DNA of 50,251 nucleotides from Oscillospiraceae bacterium (GTDB lineage: Bacteria > Bacillota > Clostridia > Oscillospirales > Oscillospiraceae): the NCBI GenBank assembly GCA_022793685.1, contig JAAWDI010000025.1, positions 1 to 50,251 on the forward strand, in the 5' to 3' direction. Under the pieces are notes generated by a model. The model had not been told where the DNA came from and did not search any database. It saw nothing but the letters and a program-made list of their open reading frames with translations. The position numbers and the translations under genes were made by a program. How positions within the stretch are numbered: the first letter of the stretch is position 1; each line of letters begins with the position of its first letter. This document shows, piece after piece, positions 8,621 to 17,206 of this stretch.

Positions 8621-9466
8621 ATGAGAAGGCGCAAGCGTTGGAAATGGCTCCTGCCGCCGCTTATCGCCCTGCTGCTGGCCATCTTTTTTCTTTGGCAGCA
8701 GAACGGCATCGTCACGGAGGTCTACACCGTCCCCGTCGGCAGTCTGCCCGCCGCCTTTGACGGCTTCCGTATCGTACAGATTTCCGACCTCCACGGCAAG
8801 GAATTCGGCGAGGACAACGCTAAACTTTTAAAAGCTGTGGCAGAGCTTCAGCCAGACCTGATTGCCATCACCGGCGACCTCATCGACCAAGCGGAACAGC
8901 TTGACATGGTACCTCCGCTGGCTAAAGGGTTATCTCAAATCGCCCCTACCTGCTATGTCACCGGCAACCACGAATGGGCGGTACGCAAGGTGAATGCGTT
9001 AAAAGCTATCCTTCGTGACAATGGCGTTACTGTTTTGACCAACTCCTGCATCACATTGGAACGGGATGGCCAACCCCTTGTAATCGCCGGGGTAGATGAC
9101 CCCAACGGCCCGCTGGGGCAAAAATCCGGTCAAGAACTGCGGCAGGAAATTGCCGCTGAATATGGAAACACTTCCGTAGTTCTGCTTGCCCACCGGGACA
9201 GTGTAGACGAATACGCAGGCTGGGGCTATGATTTGGTGCTGTGCGGCCACGGTCACGGCGGCGTTATTCGCATCCCCATTCTCAATAAAGGGCTTCTGTC
9301 CACCGACCGCACCCTGTTCCCGGAATTTGATGGAGGTTTGTACCGCTTTCTTGATGGAGGGGCATGTGTGGTTTCCCGTGGGCTTGGGAGCAATACGGTT
9401 CCCATTCAGGCTTTCCGGCTTTTCAACCGGCCGGATTTGCCTCTTATCATCCTGCAATCCGCTTGA
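8621..9466 (+). CDS. Membrane-anchored metallophosphoesterase
   Basis: 281 residues from ATG 8621 (AAGGGGGTGG upstream). A basic N-terminus and one membrane helix ([17 protein letters not shown], about 9-25) place the catalytic domain outside the cytoplasm. The calcineurin-like motifs appear in order: [24 protein letters not shown] and CGHGHGG, which supply the dinuclear metal ligands. It belongs to the YkoQ/YaeI-like group; the substrate could be a lipid-linked phosphate but is not shown by sequence. The mnmG start follows 17 bp after its stop. Confidence 0.87.
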   Translation: MRRRKRWKWLLPPLIALLLAIFFLWQQNGIVTEVYTVPVGSLPAAFDGFRIVQISDLHGKEFGEDNAKLLKAVAELQPDLIAITGDLIDQAEQLDMVPPLAKGLSQIAPTCYVTGNHEWAVRKVNALKAILRDNGVTVLTNSCITLERDGQPLVIAGVDDPNGPLGQKSGQELRQEIAAEYGNTSVVLLAHRDSVDEYAGWGYDLVLCGHGHGGVIRIPILNKGLLSTDRTLFPEFDGGLYRFLDGGACVVSRGLGSNTVPIQAFRLFNRPDLPLIILQSA

Positions 9467-9483
9467 ATAGGACGTTGATTGAC

Positions 9484-11361
9484 ATGACGGAATACCTCGC
9501 CGGACAATTTGATATTGCAGTTATCGGCGCGGGCCACGCGGGCATTGAGGCCGCCCTCGCCGCCGCCCGGCTGGGCCTTAACACCCTGTGCTTTACGGTC
9601 AATCTGGACGCGGTGGGCAATATGCCGTGCAACCCCGCCATCGGCGGCACCGGAAAAGGCCAGCTTGTGCGGGAAATCGACGCGCTGGGCGGCGAGATGG
9701 GCCGTGCTGCGGACAAGGCCTGCATCCAGTACCGGCTCCTGAACCGCAGCAAAGGCCCCGCCGTGTGGTCTCTCCGCGCACAGGCCGACCGCCGCCGCTA
9801 TCAGGAAGTCATGAAGCACACGCTGGAACGGCAGGAGCACCTGTGGGTCAAGCAGGCGGAAGTCATTGAAATCCGCGTGGACGAGCACGGGGCGGTGGCC
9901 GCCGTGGTCACCCACACCGGCGCGGTGTACGCCGTCAAAGCAGCGGTGGTGTGCTCCGGCACCTACTTAAAAGGGCGCACCATCGTGGGCGAGGCGGCGC
10001 GTGAAAGCGGCCCCGACGGGCTGTTCCCCGCCAACGCGCTGGCGGACTGCCTCCGCGGGCTGGGGCTGCCCCTGCGGCGGTTCAAAACGGGTACCCCGCC
10101 GCGGATAAACGCCCGCAGCGTGGATTTCTCCAAAATGGAGCTTCAGGAAGGGGACTGTGACGCGCCTCCCTTTTCCTTCCTGACGAAGCAGCGCCCGGAA
10201 AACAAGGCTGTGTGTTACCTTACCTACACCAACAGCGAGACCCACCGCATCATTCGGGAAAACCTCCACCGTTCTCCCCTGTACGGCGGGGTTATCGAGG
10301 GCGTGGGGCCGCGGTACTGCCCCTCTATTGAGGACAAGGTGGTGCGCTTTGCCGAAAAGGAACGCCACCAGCTTTTCATTGAACCGATGGGCCTAAACAC
10401 CGAAGAGCTGTATGTGCAGGGTTTTTCCTCCTCCCTGCCAGAGGAGGTACAGGTGCAGATGCTCCACACCATCCCCGGCTTGGAGCACGCGGAGATGACC
10501 CGCTGCGCCTATGCCATTGAGTACGACTGTGTGGACGCCACCCAGCTTTACCCCACGCTGGAGAGCAAGTCCGTGCCGGGGCTGTACGGCGCGGGGCAGT
10601 TCTGTGGCTCCTCCGGATATGAGGAGGCAGCGGCACAGGGACTTGTGGCGGGTATCAACGCCGCCTTGAAGCTGCTGGGCAGAGAGCCGTTCATTCTTTC
10701 CCGCGCCGACGGCTACATCGGCGTGCTCATCGACGACCTCGTGACCAAGGAGACTGGGGAGCCGTACCGCATGATGACCTCCCGGACGGAATACCGCCTT
10801 CTCCACCGGCAGGACAACGCCGACCTCCGTCTGACCGCCCTCGGCTGTCAGGTGGGGTTAGTGCCTCAGGAGCAGCTCAGACAGGTGGAGGAGAAGTATG
10901 CCGCCGTTCAAAAGGAAATTGACCGCCTCGCCCACGCGGGAGCCGCACCGTCGGCGGAACTCAATGCACTTTTGGAGGAGCGGGGGGAGATGCCGGTGCA
11001 ATCCGGCGCGCGGCTGGGCGACCTGTTGCGGCGGCCGCGGGTCTCTTACGGCGATTTAGCTCCTTTTGACCCTCAGCGGCCCGCCCTTTCCCCCGACGTG
11101 ACGGAACAGGTGGAGATTTCACTCAAGTACGAGGGCTATATCCGCCGCCAGCAGCGGCAGGTGGAGGAGATGAAAAAGCTGGAGGTTCGCCGTCTGCCGG
11201 AACAAATCGATTACAGCGGCATTCAAGGTCTGCGGCTGGAGGCCCGACAAAAGCTGAACAAAATACGCCCCCGTGATTTGGGGCAGGCAGGGCGTATCTC
11301 CGGCGTCAGTCCGGCAGATATAGCGGCTTTAATGATTTGGTTAGAGCAGAACGTAACATAA
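9484..11361 (+). CDS. mnmG: tRNA uridine-5-carboxymethylaminomethyl modification enzyme MnmG
   Basis: 625 residues from ATG 9484, the usual MnmG length. It has the FAD loop [19 protein letters not shown] near residue 14, [22 protein letters not shown], and the active-site Cys/Lys region [20 protein letters not shown]. The C-terminal tRNA/MnmE-binding domain contains [15 protein letters not shown] and [18 protein letters not shown]. With MnmE it installs cmnm5 at the wobble uridine of several tRNAs. MnmE is not in the window, so the gene is away from the usual mnmE-mnmG-rsmG cluster. Confidence 0.96.
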   Translation: MTEYLAGQFDIAVIGAGHAGIEAALAAARLGLNTLCFTVNLDAVGNMPCNPAIGGTGKGQLVREIDALGGEMGRAADKACIQYRLLNRSKGPAVWSLRAQADRRRYQEVMKHTLERQEHLWVKQAEVIEIRVDEHGAVAAVVTHTGAVYAVKAAVVCSGTYLKGRTIVGEAARESGPDGLFPANALADCLRGLGLPLRRFKTGTPPRINARSVDFSKMELQEGDCDAPPFSFLTKQRPENKAVCYLTYTNSETHRIIRENLHRSPLYGGVIEGVGPRYCPSIEDKVVRFAEKERHQLFIEPMGLNTEELYVQGFSSSLPEEVQVQMLHTIPGLEHAEMTRCAYAIEYDCVDATQLYPTLESKSVPGLYGAGQFCGSSGYEEAAAQGLVAGINAALKLLGREPFILSRADGYIGVLIDDLVTKETGEPYRMMTSRTEYRLLHRQDNADLRLTALGCQVGLVPQEQLRQVEEKYAAVQKEIDRLAHAGAAPSAELNALLEERGEMPVQSGARLGDLLRRPRVSYGDLAPFDPQRPALSPDVTEQVEISLKYEGYIRRQQRQVEEMKKLEVRRLPEQIDYSGIQGLRLEARQKLNKIRPRDLGQAGRISGVSPADIAALMIWLEQNVT

Positions 11362-11370
11362 ACAATCCAT

Positions 11371-11410
11371 AAAAAAGGGCGGCGGTGCATGGCACCGCCG
11401 CCCTCTTTTT
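11371..11410. terminator. Bidirectional terminator between mnmG and the NifX-like gene
   Basis: A perfect 12-bp stem GGGCGGCGGTGC / GCACCGCCGCCC (11377-11388, 11392-11403) has AAAAAA on the left and TTTTT on the right, so it can stop both convergent transcripts. Confidence 0.88.
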
Positions 11411-11416
11411 ATTGCT

Positions 11417-11815
11417 TCAGCTATGATGACAGCTATGGCCGCCCTCATGGTGGCCGCAGCTATGACCCTCGCCGTGGTGGTCGTGCTCCCGACACACCGC
11501 GTTGGGGTCGTATTGCAGCTGGCCGGAGGCAAACGCCGCCGCTTGCGCGTCCGCTTCGCCTGACGCACCGGCATACAGGTCGATGCCCGCGTCATGTAAG
11601 GCCATCCGCGCCCCACCGCCGATACCGCCGCAGATAAGCGCTTCCACGCCTTGCTCCTTCAAAAAGCCTGCTAAAGCACCGTGGCCCGCACCCTCGGTTG
11701 TCACCACCTGAGCGGAGGCCACCGTGCCACCGTCCACTTCATAAATTTTGAATTGCTCGGTGTGCCCGAAATGCTGGAACACCTGTCCGTTTTCATAGGG
11801 AATTGCCACTTTCAT
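11417..11815 (-). CDS. NifX/NifB-type dinitrogenase cofactor-like protein with His-rich tail
   Basis: 132 residues. The start is ATG 11815, which has AAGGAG 10 nt upstream. Residues 1-105 form the NifX/VnfX/NafY-like RNase-H-fold domain (MKVAIPYENGQVFQHFGHTEQF, VEALICGGIGGGARMALHDAGI). The last 25 residues are rich in His and Cys (EHDHHGEGHSCGHHEGGHSC), a likely metal-binding tail. Nitrogenase genes are absent, and stand-alone members of the family are common in anaerobes, where a role in Fe-S or metal handling is suspected rather than shown. Confidence 0.85.
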   Translation of the reverse strand: MKVAIPYENGQVFQHFGHTEQFKIYEVDGGTVASAQVVTTEGAGHGALAGFLKEQGVEALICGGIGGGARMALHDAGIDLYAGASGEADAQAAAFASGQLQYDPNAVCREHDHHGEGHSCGHHEGGHSCHHS

Positions 11816-11852
11816 TTCTTTTGCACTCCTTCTTAAAATATACTTTTCTTTT

Positions 11853-11881
11853 ACCATAGCACCTTTTCCCACCTCTGTCAA
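11853..11881 (-). promoter_or_regulatory. Promoter of the NifX-like gene
   Basis: On the minus strand: TTGACA (11881-11876), 17-bp spacer, TATGGT (11858-11853). Confidence 0.7.
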
Positions 11882-11960
11882 AGCGCCCTTTTCATATTTT
11901 TCCACGGGAAAACGCCGGGAAAGCGCGCATACTGTCCTTGAACGAAAGGCGGTGCAAATT

Positions 11961-12731
11961 ATGAAAGAAAAGCGTCAAAAACGACATGGGCAGTTTTTGC
12001 TGCTGGCACTGCTTTTATGCTGTGTAAGCGTTTGGCAAGTACTCAGCATCCTCTGGCCTGCGGCGGCGCCCGCAGACAGCACAGTGCAGGATGTCACTCT
12101 TCCGCCGGAAGAACCGTCCCCCGCCGCCGGTGAGCAGCTTATCGCCCTCACCTTTGACGACGGCCCCCACAGCGTATATACCCCCCGCCTTTTGGACGCC
12201 CTCCAACAGCGGGGCGTCCACGCCACCTTTTTCCTCATTGGCGAGCAGGTCAGCGACAACGCCGCCTTGGTGGAACGAATGGATTTGGCAGGCCACCAAA
12301 TCGGCCTGCACACCTTCACCCATGTGGAGCTGACAGAGCTGTCCAACGGGCAGATTGCACAGGAGATAGCGTCCTCCCGCTCGGTTTTGCGCGACTTGCT
12401 GGGGCGGGACGACTTCTGGCTGCGGCCGCCATATGGCATCACCAACAGCCGAGTGCTCAAGCAGGTGGATACACCGTTCATCATCTGGTCTGTCGACCCA
12501 GAGGACTGGCGGGACCGCAACGCCGACCGGGTAACGGCGCAGGTATTAGCCGAGGCGCAGGACGGGGACATCATTCTGATGCACGACATTTTCCCCGAAT
12601 CGGTGGAGGCCGCCGTGCGCATTGTGGACGAGCTTCAGGGCAGGGGCTTCCGCTTTGTCACGGTGGAGGAACTGTTCGCGCAGAAAGGCGTCACGCCGCA
12701 AAACGGGACCCGTTATTCAGACGCAAGATAA
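11961..12731 (+). CDS. Polysaccharide deacetylase (NodB domain), secreted or anchored
   Basis: 256 residues from ATG 11961 (AAAGGCGGTG upstream). A basic start and one hydrophobic helix (FLLLALLLCCVSVWQVLSILW, about 11-31) export the protein. The carbohydrate esterase 4 motifs follow: LTFDDGPH (motif 1), the metal-binding H-x3-H strip in LHTFTHVELTEL (motif 2), RPPYG (motif 3), WSVDPEDW (motif 4) and LMHDI (motif 5). It should deacetylate N-acetyl sugars of peptidoglycan or another wall glycan, as PdaA/PgdA proteins do in spore-formers. Monocistronic. Confidence 0.92.
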   Translation: MKEKRQKRHGQFLLLALLLCCVSVWQVLSILWPAAAPADSTVQDVTLPPEEPSPAAGEQLIALTFDDGPHSVYTPRLLDALQQRGVHATFFLIGEQVSDNAALVERMDLAGHQIGLHTFTHVELTELSNGQIAQEIASSRSVLRDLLGRDDFWLRPPYGITNSRVLKQVDTPFIIWSVDPEDWRDRNADRVTAQVLAEAQDGDIILMHDIFPESVEAAVRIVDELQGRGFRFVTVEELFAQKGVTPQNGTRYSDAR

Positions 12732-12766
12732 GGCCGCCGGACTGTGATAGGTCCGGCGGCCTTCTG
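12732..12766 (+). terminator. Hairpin after the deacetylase gene
   Basis: Stem GGCCGCCGGAC / GTCCGGCGGCC around an 8-9 nt loop directly after the stop codon. The T tract is weak (CTTCTG), so it may be an inefficient terminator. Confidence 0.6.
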
Positions 12767-12806
12767 CCGCTTGCGCAGAAAAAGCAAAAAGCTTCCGCTT
12801 CTGCGG

Positions 12807-12835
12807 TTTACATCTCTTTTTTGCTATGGTATGAT
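12807..12835 (+). promoter_or_regulatory. Promoter of the MATE/HD gene pair
   Basis: TTTACA (12807-12812), 17-bp spacer, TATGAT (12830-12835). Confidence 0.7.
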
Positions 12836-12873
12836 AAAGGGTAAACGAACGAAGAGAGATAGAAGGTGTTACC

Positions 12874-14247
12874 TTGCATAAAACCATGACAGAGGGCAAA
12901 GAGTGGAAGCTCATCCTCCTATTTACCCTGCCTATCATGGCGGGCCAGTTCCTTCAGCAGCTTTACAGCGCGGTGGACGGCATTGTTGTGGGCAATTTTG
13001 TGGGACAGGACGCTTTGTCCGCCGTCGGTACCTGCACCCCAGTGACCATGGTGTATATCGCCATCGCCATCGGTTTATCCGCCGGCTGCGCCATTGTGAT
13101 TTCCCAATACTTCGGCGCAAAACAGATGGAGGAAATGCGCAAGGCGGTCTCCACCTCTCTCATCCTGATGATAGGCGTGGGCGTGGTGTTTTCCATCATC
13201 GCCCCTCTGGTTGCCCGCACGGTTCTGGATAAGGTGCTGGCGGTAGACCCCCTTTTGCTGGACGACGCCGCGACTTACCTCTCCATCTACTGTATCGGTC
13301 TGGTCTTGCAGATGACCTATAACGGCGTGGCCTCCATCCTCCGCTCTCTGGGCGACTCCAAGGCCACCCTCTACTTCCTGCTGGTTTCCTCGGTGGTGAA
13401 CACGGTACTCGACCTGATTTTCGTCATCGTATTCCACTGGGGCGTGGCGGGCGCAGCCATTGCCACGGTCATTGCACAGGCCCTGTCCGCTGTTATCAGC
13501 ATCCTTTACATGTTCAAAAAGTATGAAATGCTGCGCTTCTCCCGTGCGGAATTCCGCTTCCATAAGGATATGGGCGTACTGGCCCTGCGGCTGGCCGTAC
13601 CCACTATGCTTCAGCAGTTGGTCATCTCCTGCGGCAACCTCGCCATTCAGCGGATGGTAAACCACTTCGGCCGGGACACCATGGCCGCCTTTACCGCCGG
13701 TTTGCGGGTGGAGCAGTTCGCCTTCATTCCTGTATTCGGCTTCAACATCGGCATGGCCACCTTCACCGGACAAAATATGGGTGCGAGGCGGCCTGACCGT
13801 GTTTCACGGGGACTAAAACGCACGGTGGCCATGAGCCTTGCCACCTGCGGTGGTATCTCTCTTGTGCTGTATATCTTCGCGGGGCCGCTGGTGGGATTGT
13901 TCGGTGTCACCGGCACCGCCATGACGCAGGGCATTGAGTACCTGCGCTTTCTCGCCCCCTTCCTGCTGATTTTCTGCACCAACATGTCCTTTTCCGGCCT
14001 GCTGCAAGGCGCCGGCGACGTTATCTTTACCGCAGGCAATACATTCCTCAATTTGGGCATTCGGGTAACGGCGGCTTACATCATGGGCTTCCTCACCCCC
14101 ATCGGCTATTCCTGCATCTGGTACAGCCTGCCCTTCGGCTGGACGGTGGGCTTCTTTATGATGCTCTTCCGCTATAAATTCGGCCCTTGGCGAAAAAAGG
14201 CCATCGTCCACAGGGACGAGGCTTCTTTGGAGGGTACGGAGTCATGA
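12874..14247 (+). CDS. MATE-family efflux transporter
   Basis: 457 residues with twelve predicted membrane helices in two repeated halves. The N-terminal signature is LPIMAGQFLQQLYSAVDGIVVGNFVG and the second-half equivalent LAVPTMLQQLVISCGNLAIQRMVN starts near 245. I start it at TTG 12874 because AGAAGG sits 7 nt before it, whereas the ATG at 12886 would be 19 nt away. It should export drugs or metabolites in exchange for Na+ or H+; the substrate is unknown. Its stop overlaps the start of the HD nucleotidase by 4 bp (ATGA), so the two are co-translated. Confidence 0.92.
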   Translation: MHKTMTEGKEWKLILLFTLPIMAGQFLQQLYSAVDGIVVGNFVGQDALSAVGTCTPVTMVYIAIAIGLSAGCAIVISQYFGAKQMEEMRKAVSTSLILMIGVGVVFSIIAPLVARTVLDKVLAVDPLLLDDAATYLSIYCIGLVLQMTYNGVASILRSLGDSKATLYFLLVSSVVNTVLDLIFVIVFHWGVAGAAIATVIAQALSAVISILYMFKKYEMLRFSRAEFRFHKDMGVLALRLAVPTMLQQLVISCGNLAIQRMVNHFGRDTMAAFTAGLRVEQFAFIPVFGFNIGMATFTGQNMGARRPDRVSRGLKRTVAMSLATCGGISLVLYIFAGPLVGLFGVTGTAMTQGIEYLRFLAPFLLIFCTNMSFSGLLQGAGDVIFTAGNTFLNLGIRVTAAYIMGFLTPIGYSCIWYSLPFGWTVGFFMMLFRYKFGPWRKKAIVHRDEASLEGTES

Positions 14248-14819
14248 GCCATCACTTTTTTGCACTTCTCTCCCGAATGCGGTATATCCAGCGGTGGGGT
14301 TTGATGCGCAATACCACAACCGAAAACGTCAGCGAGCACAGCCACATGGTGGCGGTCATCGCCCACGCGCTGGCAGTTATCAAAAATGAAAAATTCGGCG
14401 GCAGCGTAGACCCCGGCGAGGCGGCGGTGGCGGCCCTTTACCACGACGCGCCGGAAATCCTCACCGGCGACCTCCCCACCCCGGTCAAATACTTTAACCC
14501 CGCCATCAAGGACGCTTACAAGCAGGTGGAGGAGGTGTCGGCGGAAAAGCTGCTCTCTCTGCTGCCGGAAGAGCTGCGGGACATTTACCGCCCCTATGTC
14601 AGCGAGAAATGCGGCTCGGATATTCACGCGCTGGTGAAGGCGGCGGATAAACTGTCCGCCCATATCAAATGTGTGGAGGAACTGAAAGCGGGCAACCTTG
14701 AGTTTCGGGAGGCGGCGGCCTCCACCCGCGCCGTGCTGGAAAAGCTTCCTCTGCCGGAGGTTCAATATTTCATGCAGGAATTCCTGCCCGCCTTCTCCCT
14801 CACGCTGGATGAACTGTGA
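14244..14819 (+). CDS. YfbR-type HD-domain 5'-deoxynucleotidase
   Basis: 191 residues from ATG 14244. The HD motif is split as in YfbR: His in SEHSHMVAVIAHAL (about 32-44), then YHDAPEILTGDLPTPVKYF (about 70-90), and a distal Asp in VKAADKLSAHIKC. E. coli YfbR dephosphorylates deoxyribonucleoside 5'-monophosphates, and the sequence fits that family well. Translation is coupled to the MATE pump by an ATGA overlap. Confidence 0.88.
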   Translation: MSHHFFALLSRMRYIQRWGLMRNTTTENVSEHSHMVAVIAHALAVIKNEKFGGSVDPGEAAVAALYHDAPEILTGDLPTPVKYFNPAIKDAYKQVEEVSAEKLLSLLPEELRDIYRPYVSEKCGSDIHALVKAADKLSAHIKCVEELKAGNLEFREAAASTRAVLEKLPLPEVQYFMQEFLPAFSLTLDEL

Positions 14820-14853
14820 GAAAAGGGAAAGCAAACAGAAAGGAACGATTTTT

Positions 14854-15123
14854 ATGAAAGCCATTGTCACCGTCATCGGCAAAGACCATGTGGGCATCAT
14901 CGCCTCCGTCTGCGCCCTGCTGGCCGAGCAGAAAGTCAACGTGTTGGACATCAGCCAGACCGTCATGCAGGACTACTTCACCATGATTATGATGGTGGAC
15001 GCCGCTGAATCGGACGTCCCCTTTGCGGAACTGTCCTCCTTGCTGGAGGCCAAGGGGCAGGAAATCGGCCTGTCTATCCGCATCCAGCGGGAGGATATTT
15101 TCAACGCCATGCACCGCATCTGA
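14854..15123 (+). CDS. ACT-domain protein, UPF0237 family
   Basis: 89 residues made of one ACT domain (AIVTVIGKDHVGIIASVCALLAE at the N-terminus, then IQREDIFNAMHRI at the end). AAGGAACG precedes the ATG. UPF0237 proteins are nearly always encoded beside a UPF0210/PFL-like protein, as here 177 bp downstream. A ligand-sensing partner role is likely, but the ligand is unknown. Confidence 0.92.
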   Translation: MKAIVTVIGKDHVGIIASVCALLAEQKVNVLDISQTVMQDYFTMIMMVDAAESDVPFAELSSLLEAKGQEIGLSIRIQREDIFNAMHRI

Positions 15124-15300
15124 GCACAAGCGCAGGCGCATAGGCGCAGATGGACCGGAGCGAGGGCGAGCGCAGGGCCGTTTGACGGCCCGGAGACCAG
15201 CCCGAGACGGAGGGAAGCTGCGCTGTATGATGTGCCCAATGCGAGCGTGACAATCAGAAACGCAAGGCACACCCCCAACATCAACTGAGGTGAACCGTTT
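15124..15300. repeat. GC-rich spacer with GAGCG-type repeats and a hairpin
   Basis: This spacer between two co-directional genes is unlike a normal operon gap. It holds iterations of GCGCAGGCGC / GGAGCGAGGGCGAGCGCAG and the hairpin GGGCCG-TTTGA-CGGCCC (near 15175-15191), ending in GCGAGCGTGACAAT. Similar words recur at 25130-25290 and in the prophage spacer at 46.8-47.5 kb. I see no gene in it. Confidence 0.4.
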
Positions 15301-16659
15301 ATGCTGAATCAAAATGAAATCCTGCAAACCATCCAGATGATTGACCAGCAGCATCTGGACATTCGCACCATCACCATGGGTATCTCCCTTCTCTCCTGCG
15401 CCGACGCAGACCCCAAACGCGCCTGCCAGAAGATTTACGACAAAATTACCCGTTATGCTGAAAAGCTGGTGTCCACCGGCGAAAACATTGAGCGTGAATT
15501 CGGTATCCCCATTGTTAACAAGCGCATTTCGGTCACACCCATTGCCCTTGTGGCCGCCGCCAGCGATACAGAGGACTACGTTCCTTTTGCCGTCGCATTG
15601 GACAATGCCGCCAAGACCTGCGGGGTCAACTTCATCGGCGGTTTTTCCGCTCTGGTGCAGAAAGGTATGACCGACGCCGACCGCAAGCTGATTGCCGCCA
15701 TCCCGGAGGCCCTCGCCACCACCGACATGGTGTGCTCCTCCGTCAACGTCGGCTCTACCAAGGCGGGCATCAACATGGACGCGGTGGCTCAGATGGGACA
15801 GGTTATCAAGAAAGCGGCCGACCTCACCGCCGACCGGGGCGGCTTCGGCTGCGCCAAGCTGGTGGTATTCTGCAACGCCGTAGAAGACAATCCCTTCATG
15901 GCAGGCGCGTTCCACGGCGCGGGCGAGCCGGAGCGGGTCATCAACGTGGGCGTTTCCGGCCCCGGCGTGGTACATCATGCCCTGCAAAGTGTGAATGGCC
16001 AGCCCTTCGACGTGGTGGCGGAAACCATCAAAAAGACCGCCTTCCGCATCACCCGTATGGGTCAGCTTGTGGCGCAAGAGGCTTCCCGCCGACTGGACAC
16101 CCCCTTCGGCATCGTCGACCTCTCTCTTGCACCCACCCCCGCCAAAGGCGACAGTGTGGCCCGTATTTTAGAGGAGATGGGGCTGGAGGTCTGCGGCACC
16201 CACGGCACCACAGCGGCGCTGGCGCTGCTGAACGATGCAGTCAAAAAGGGCGGCGTGATGGCGTCTTCGTCGGTGGGCGGACTTTCCGGTGCGTTTATCC
16301 CCGTCAGCGAGGACGAGGGCATGATTGCCGCCGCCCGTTCCGGCGCGCTGACCATTGACAAGCTGGAGGCCATGACCTGCGTGTGCTCGGTTGGTCTTGA
16401 CATGATTGCCGTTCCCGGCGACACCACGGCGGAGACCCTGTCCGCCATCATTGCGGACGAGGCCGCCATCGGCATGGTGAACAGCAAGACCACCGCCGTC
16501 CGCATCATTCCGGTGCCGGGGGCCAAGGTGGGCGACATGATGGAGATGGGCGGCTTGCTTGGCTCCGCCCCCGTTCAGGAAGTACATCCCTTCTCCTCTG
16601 CCGATTTCATCCATCGGGGCGGACGTATCCCCGCGCCCATGCAAAGTCTGAAAAACTGA
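15301..16659 (+). CDS. UPF0210 (DUF711/PFL-like) family protein
   Basis: 452 residues, matching the family length closely. Conserved blocks visible are [75 protein letters not shown] and [18 protein letters not shown]. The fold is related to glycyl-radical-enzyme barrels, but the radical Gly loop is not recognisable. The activity is unestablished. The pairing with the ACT protein upstream is conserved in Firmicutes and suggests a regulated metabolic enzyme. Confidence 0.92.
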   Translation: MLNQNEILQTIQMIDQQHLDIRTITMGISLLSCADADPKRACQKIYDKITRYAEKLVSTGENIEREFGIPIVNKRISVTPIALVAAASDTEDYVPFAVALDNAAKTCGVNFIGGFSALVQKGMTDADRKLIAAIPEALATTDMVCSSVNVGSTKAGINMDAVAQMGQVIKKAADLTADRGGFGCAKLVVFCNAVEDNPFMAGAFHGAGEPERVINVGVSGPGVVHHALQSVNGQPFDVVAETIKKTAFRITRMGQLVAQEASRRLDTPFGIVDLSLAPTPAKGDSVARILEEMGLEVCGTHGTTAALALLNDAVKKGGVMASSSVGGLSGAFIPVSEDEGMIAAARSGALTIDKLEAMTCVCSVGLDMIAVPGDTTAETLSAIIADEAAIGMVNSKTTAVRIIPVPGAKVGDMMEMGGLLGSAPVQEVHPFSSADFIHRGGRIPAPMQSLKN

Positions 16660-16670
16660 CTGAAAATAAG

Positions 16671-16707
16671 AAAAGCGGAACCGGCATTTTTCCGGTTCCG
16701 CTTTTTT
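16671..16707 (+). terminator. Terminator after the UPF0210 gene
   Basis: Stem AAAAGCGGAACCGG / CCGGTTCCGCTTTT with a 7-nt loop, then a T run. The left-hand A run means it can also serve the convergent coat-protein genes. Confidence 0.92.
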
Positions 16708-16713
16708 GCGTCC

Positions 16714-16959
16714 TTACTGGCCGCTGAACTTCTGCTTGACGGTATCCACCTTGGTCTGCTCCACCTGTTCGGTGGGATACCAGCCCTTGGCCGTCATCTT
16801 GTCGTAGATGGTGTCCTGCATACCCAGGGATTCGGTCAGCGCAGTGCAGAAAGCCTGATGCACGTTAGCGGTACCCGACTCAATGGTACCGTGCATGAAC
16901 AGGTCGCATACGCCCTTCTCCAGCAGGAGGATATTCTCCATCAGATTCTTATCATCCAT
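16714..16959 (-). CDS. CotF-like spore coat protein
   Basis: 81 residues from ATG 16959, with AAGGAGG upstream. It matches the coat-F family: an acidic helix (MENILLLEKGVCDLFMHGTIESG), then VHQAFCTALTESLGMQDTIYDKMTAKGWY, the usual Y-D-x-M-x-x-x-G-W-Y ending. These proteins are deposited on the spore and have a ferritin-like four-helix character. It lies 13 bp after a second small coat-like gene, so the two form an operon and support a sporulating host. Confidence 0.88.
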   Translation of the reverse strand: MDDKNLMENILLLEKGVCDLFMHGTIESGTANVHQAFCTALTESLGMQDTIYDKMTAKGWYPTEQVEQTKVDTVKQKFSGQ

Positions 16960-16972
16960 GTCCTTTTCCTCC

Positions 16973-17146
16973 TTACAGCAGGTTGTAGAAGCTCTGGAAC
17001 AACTGTTCATGCTTCTTCTGCATCTGCATCACGCAGTTTTTCAGCTCGGTGTCCTGAAGCTGATTTGCCACTTCCTGACACTTGGTCTTGAAATACTTCT
17101 CGTGACCCAGTGCGTCCTCCACATACAAAAGTTCTTTTGTGGTCAT
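16973..17146 (-). CDS. Small coat-associated helical protein
   Basis: 57 residues starting MTTKELLYVEDALGHEKYF. The ATG at 17146 has GAGGTG upstream. The sequence is an amphipathic helical hairpin (QLQDTELKNCVMQMQKKHEQLFQSFYNLL) like the short proteins found beside CotF-type genes, which resemble one half of a ferritin-like bundle. It probably pairs with the CotF-like product downstream. Confidence 0.8.
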   Translation of the reverse strand: MTTKELLYVEDALGHEKYFKTKCQEVANQLQDTELKNCVMQMQKKHEQLFQSFYNLL

Positions 17147-17206
17147 GTTTATCACCTCGAGGCTATTTTTACCGCCCCGCGGTGGCTTTATACACCTTTT
17201 TTGGTT

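Noticed and set aside
14973-15284. A minus-strand frame starting with a hydrophobic segment (LGVCLAFLIVTLALG)
   Set aside because: It spans repeat-like spacer and the ACT gene antisense, with no ribosome site; probably chance.
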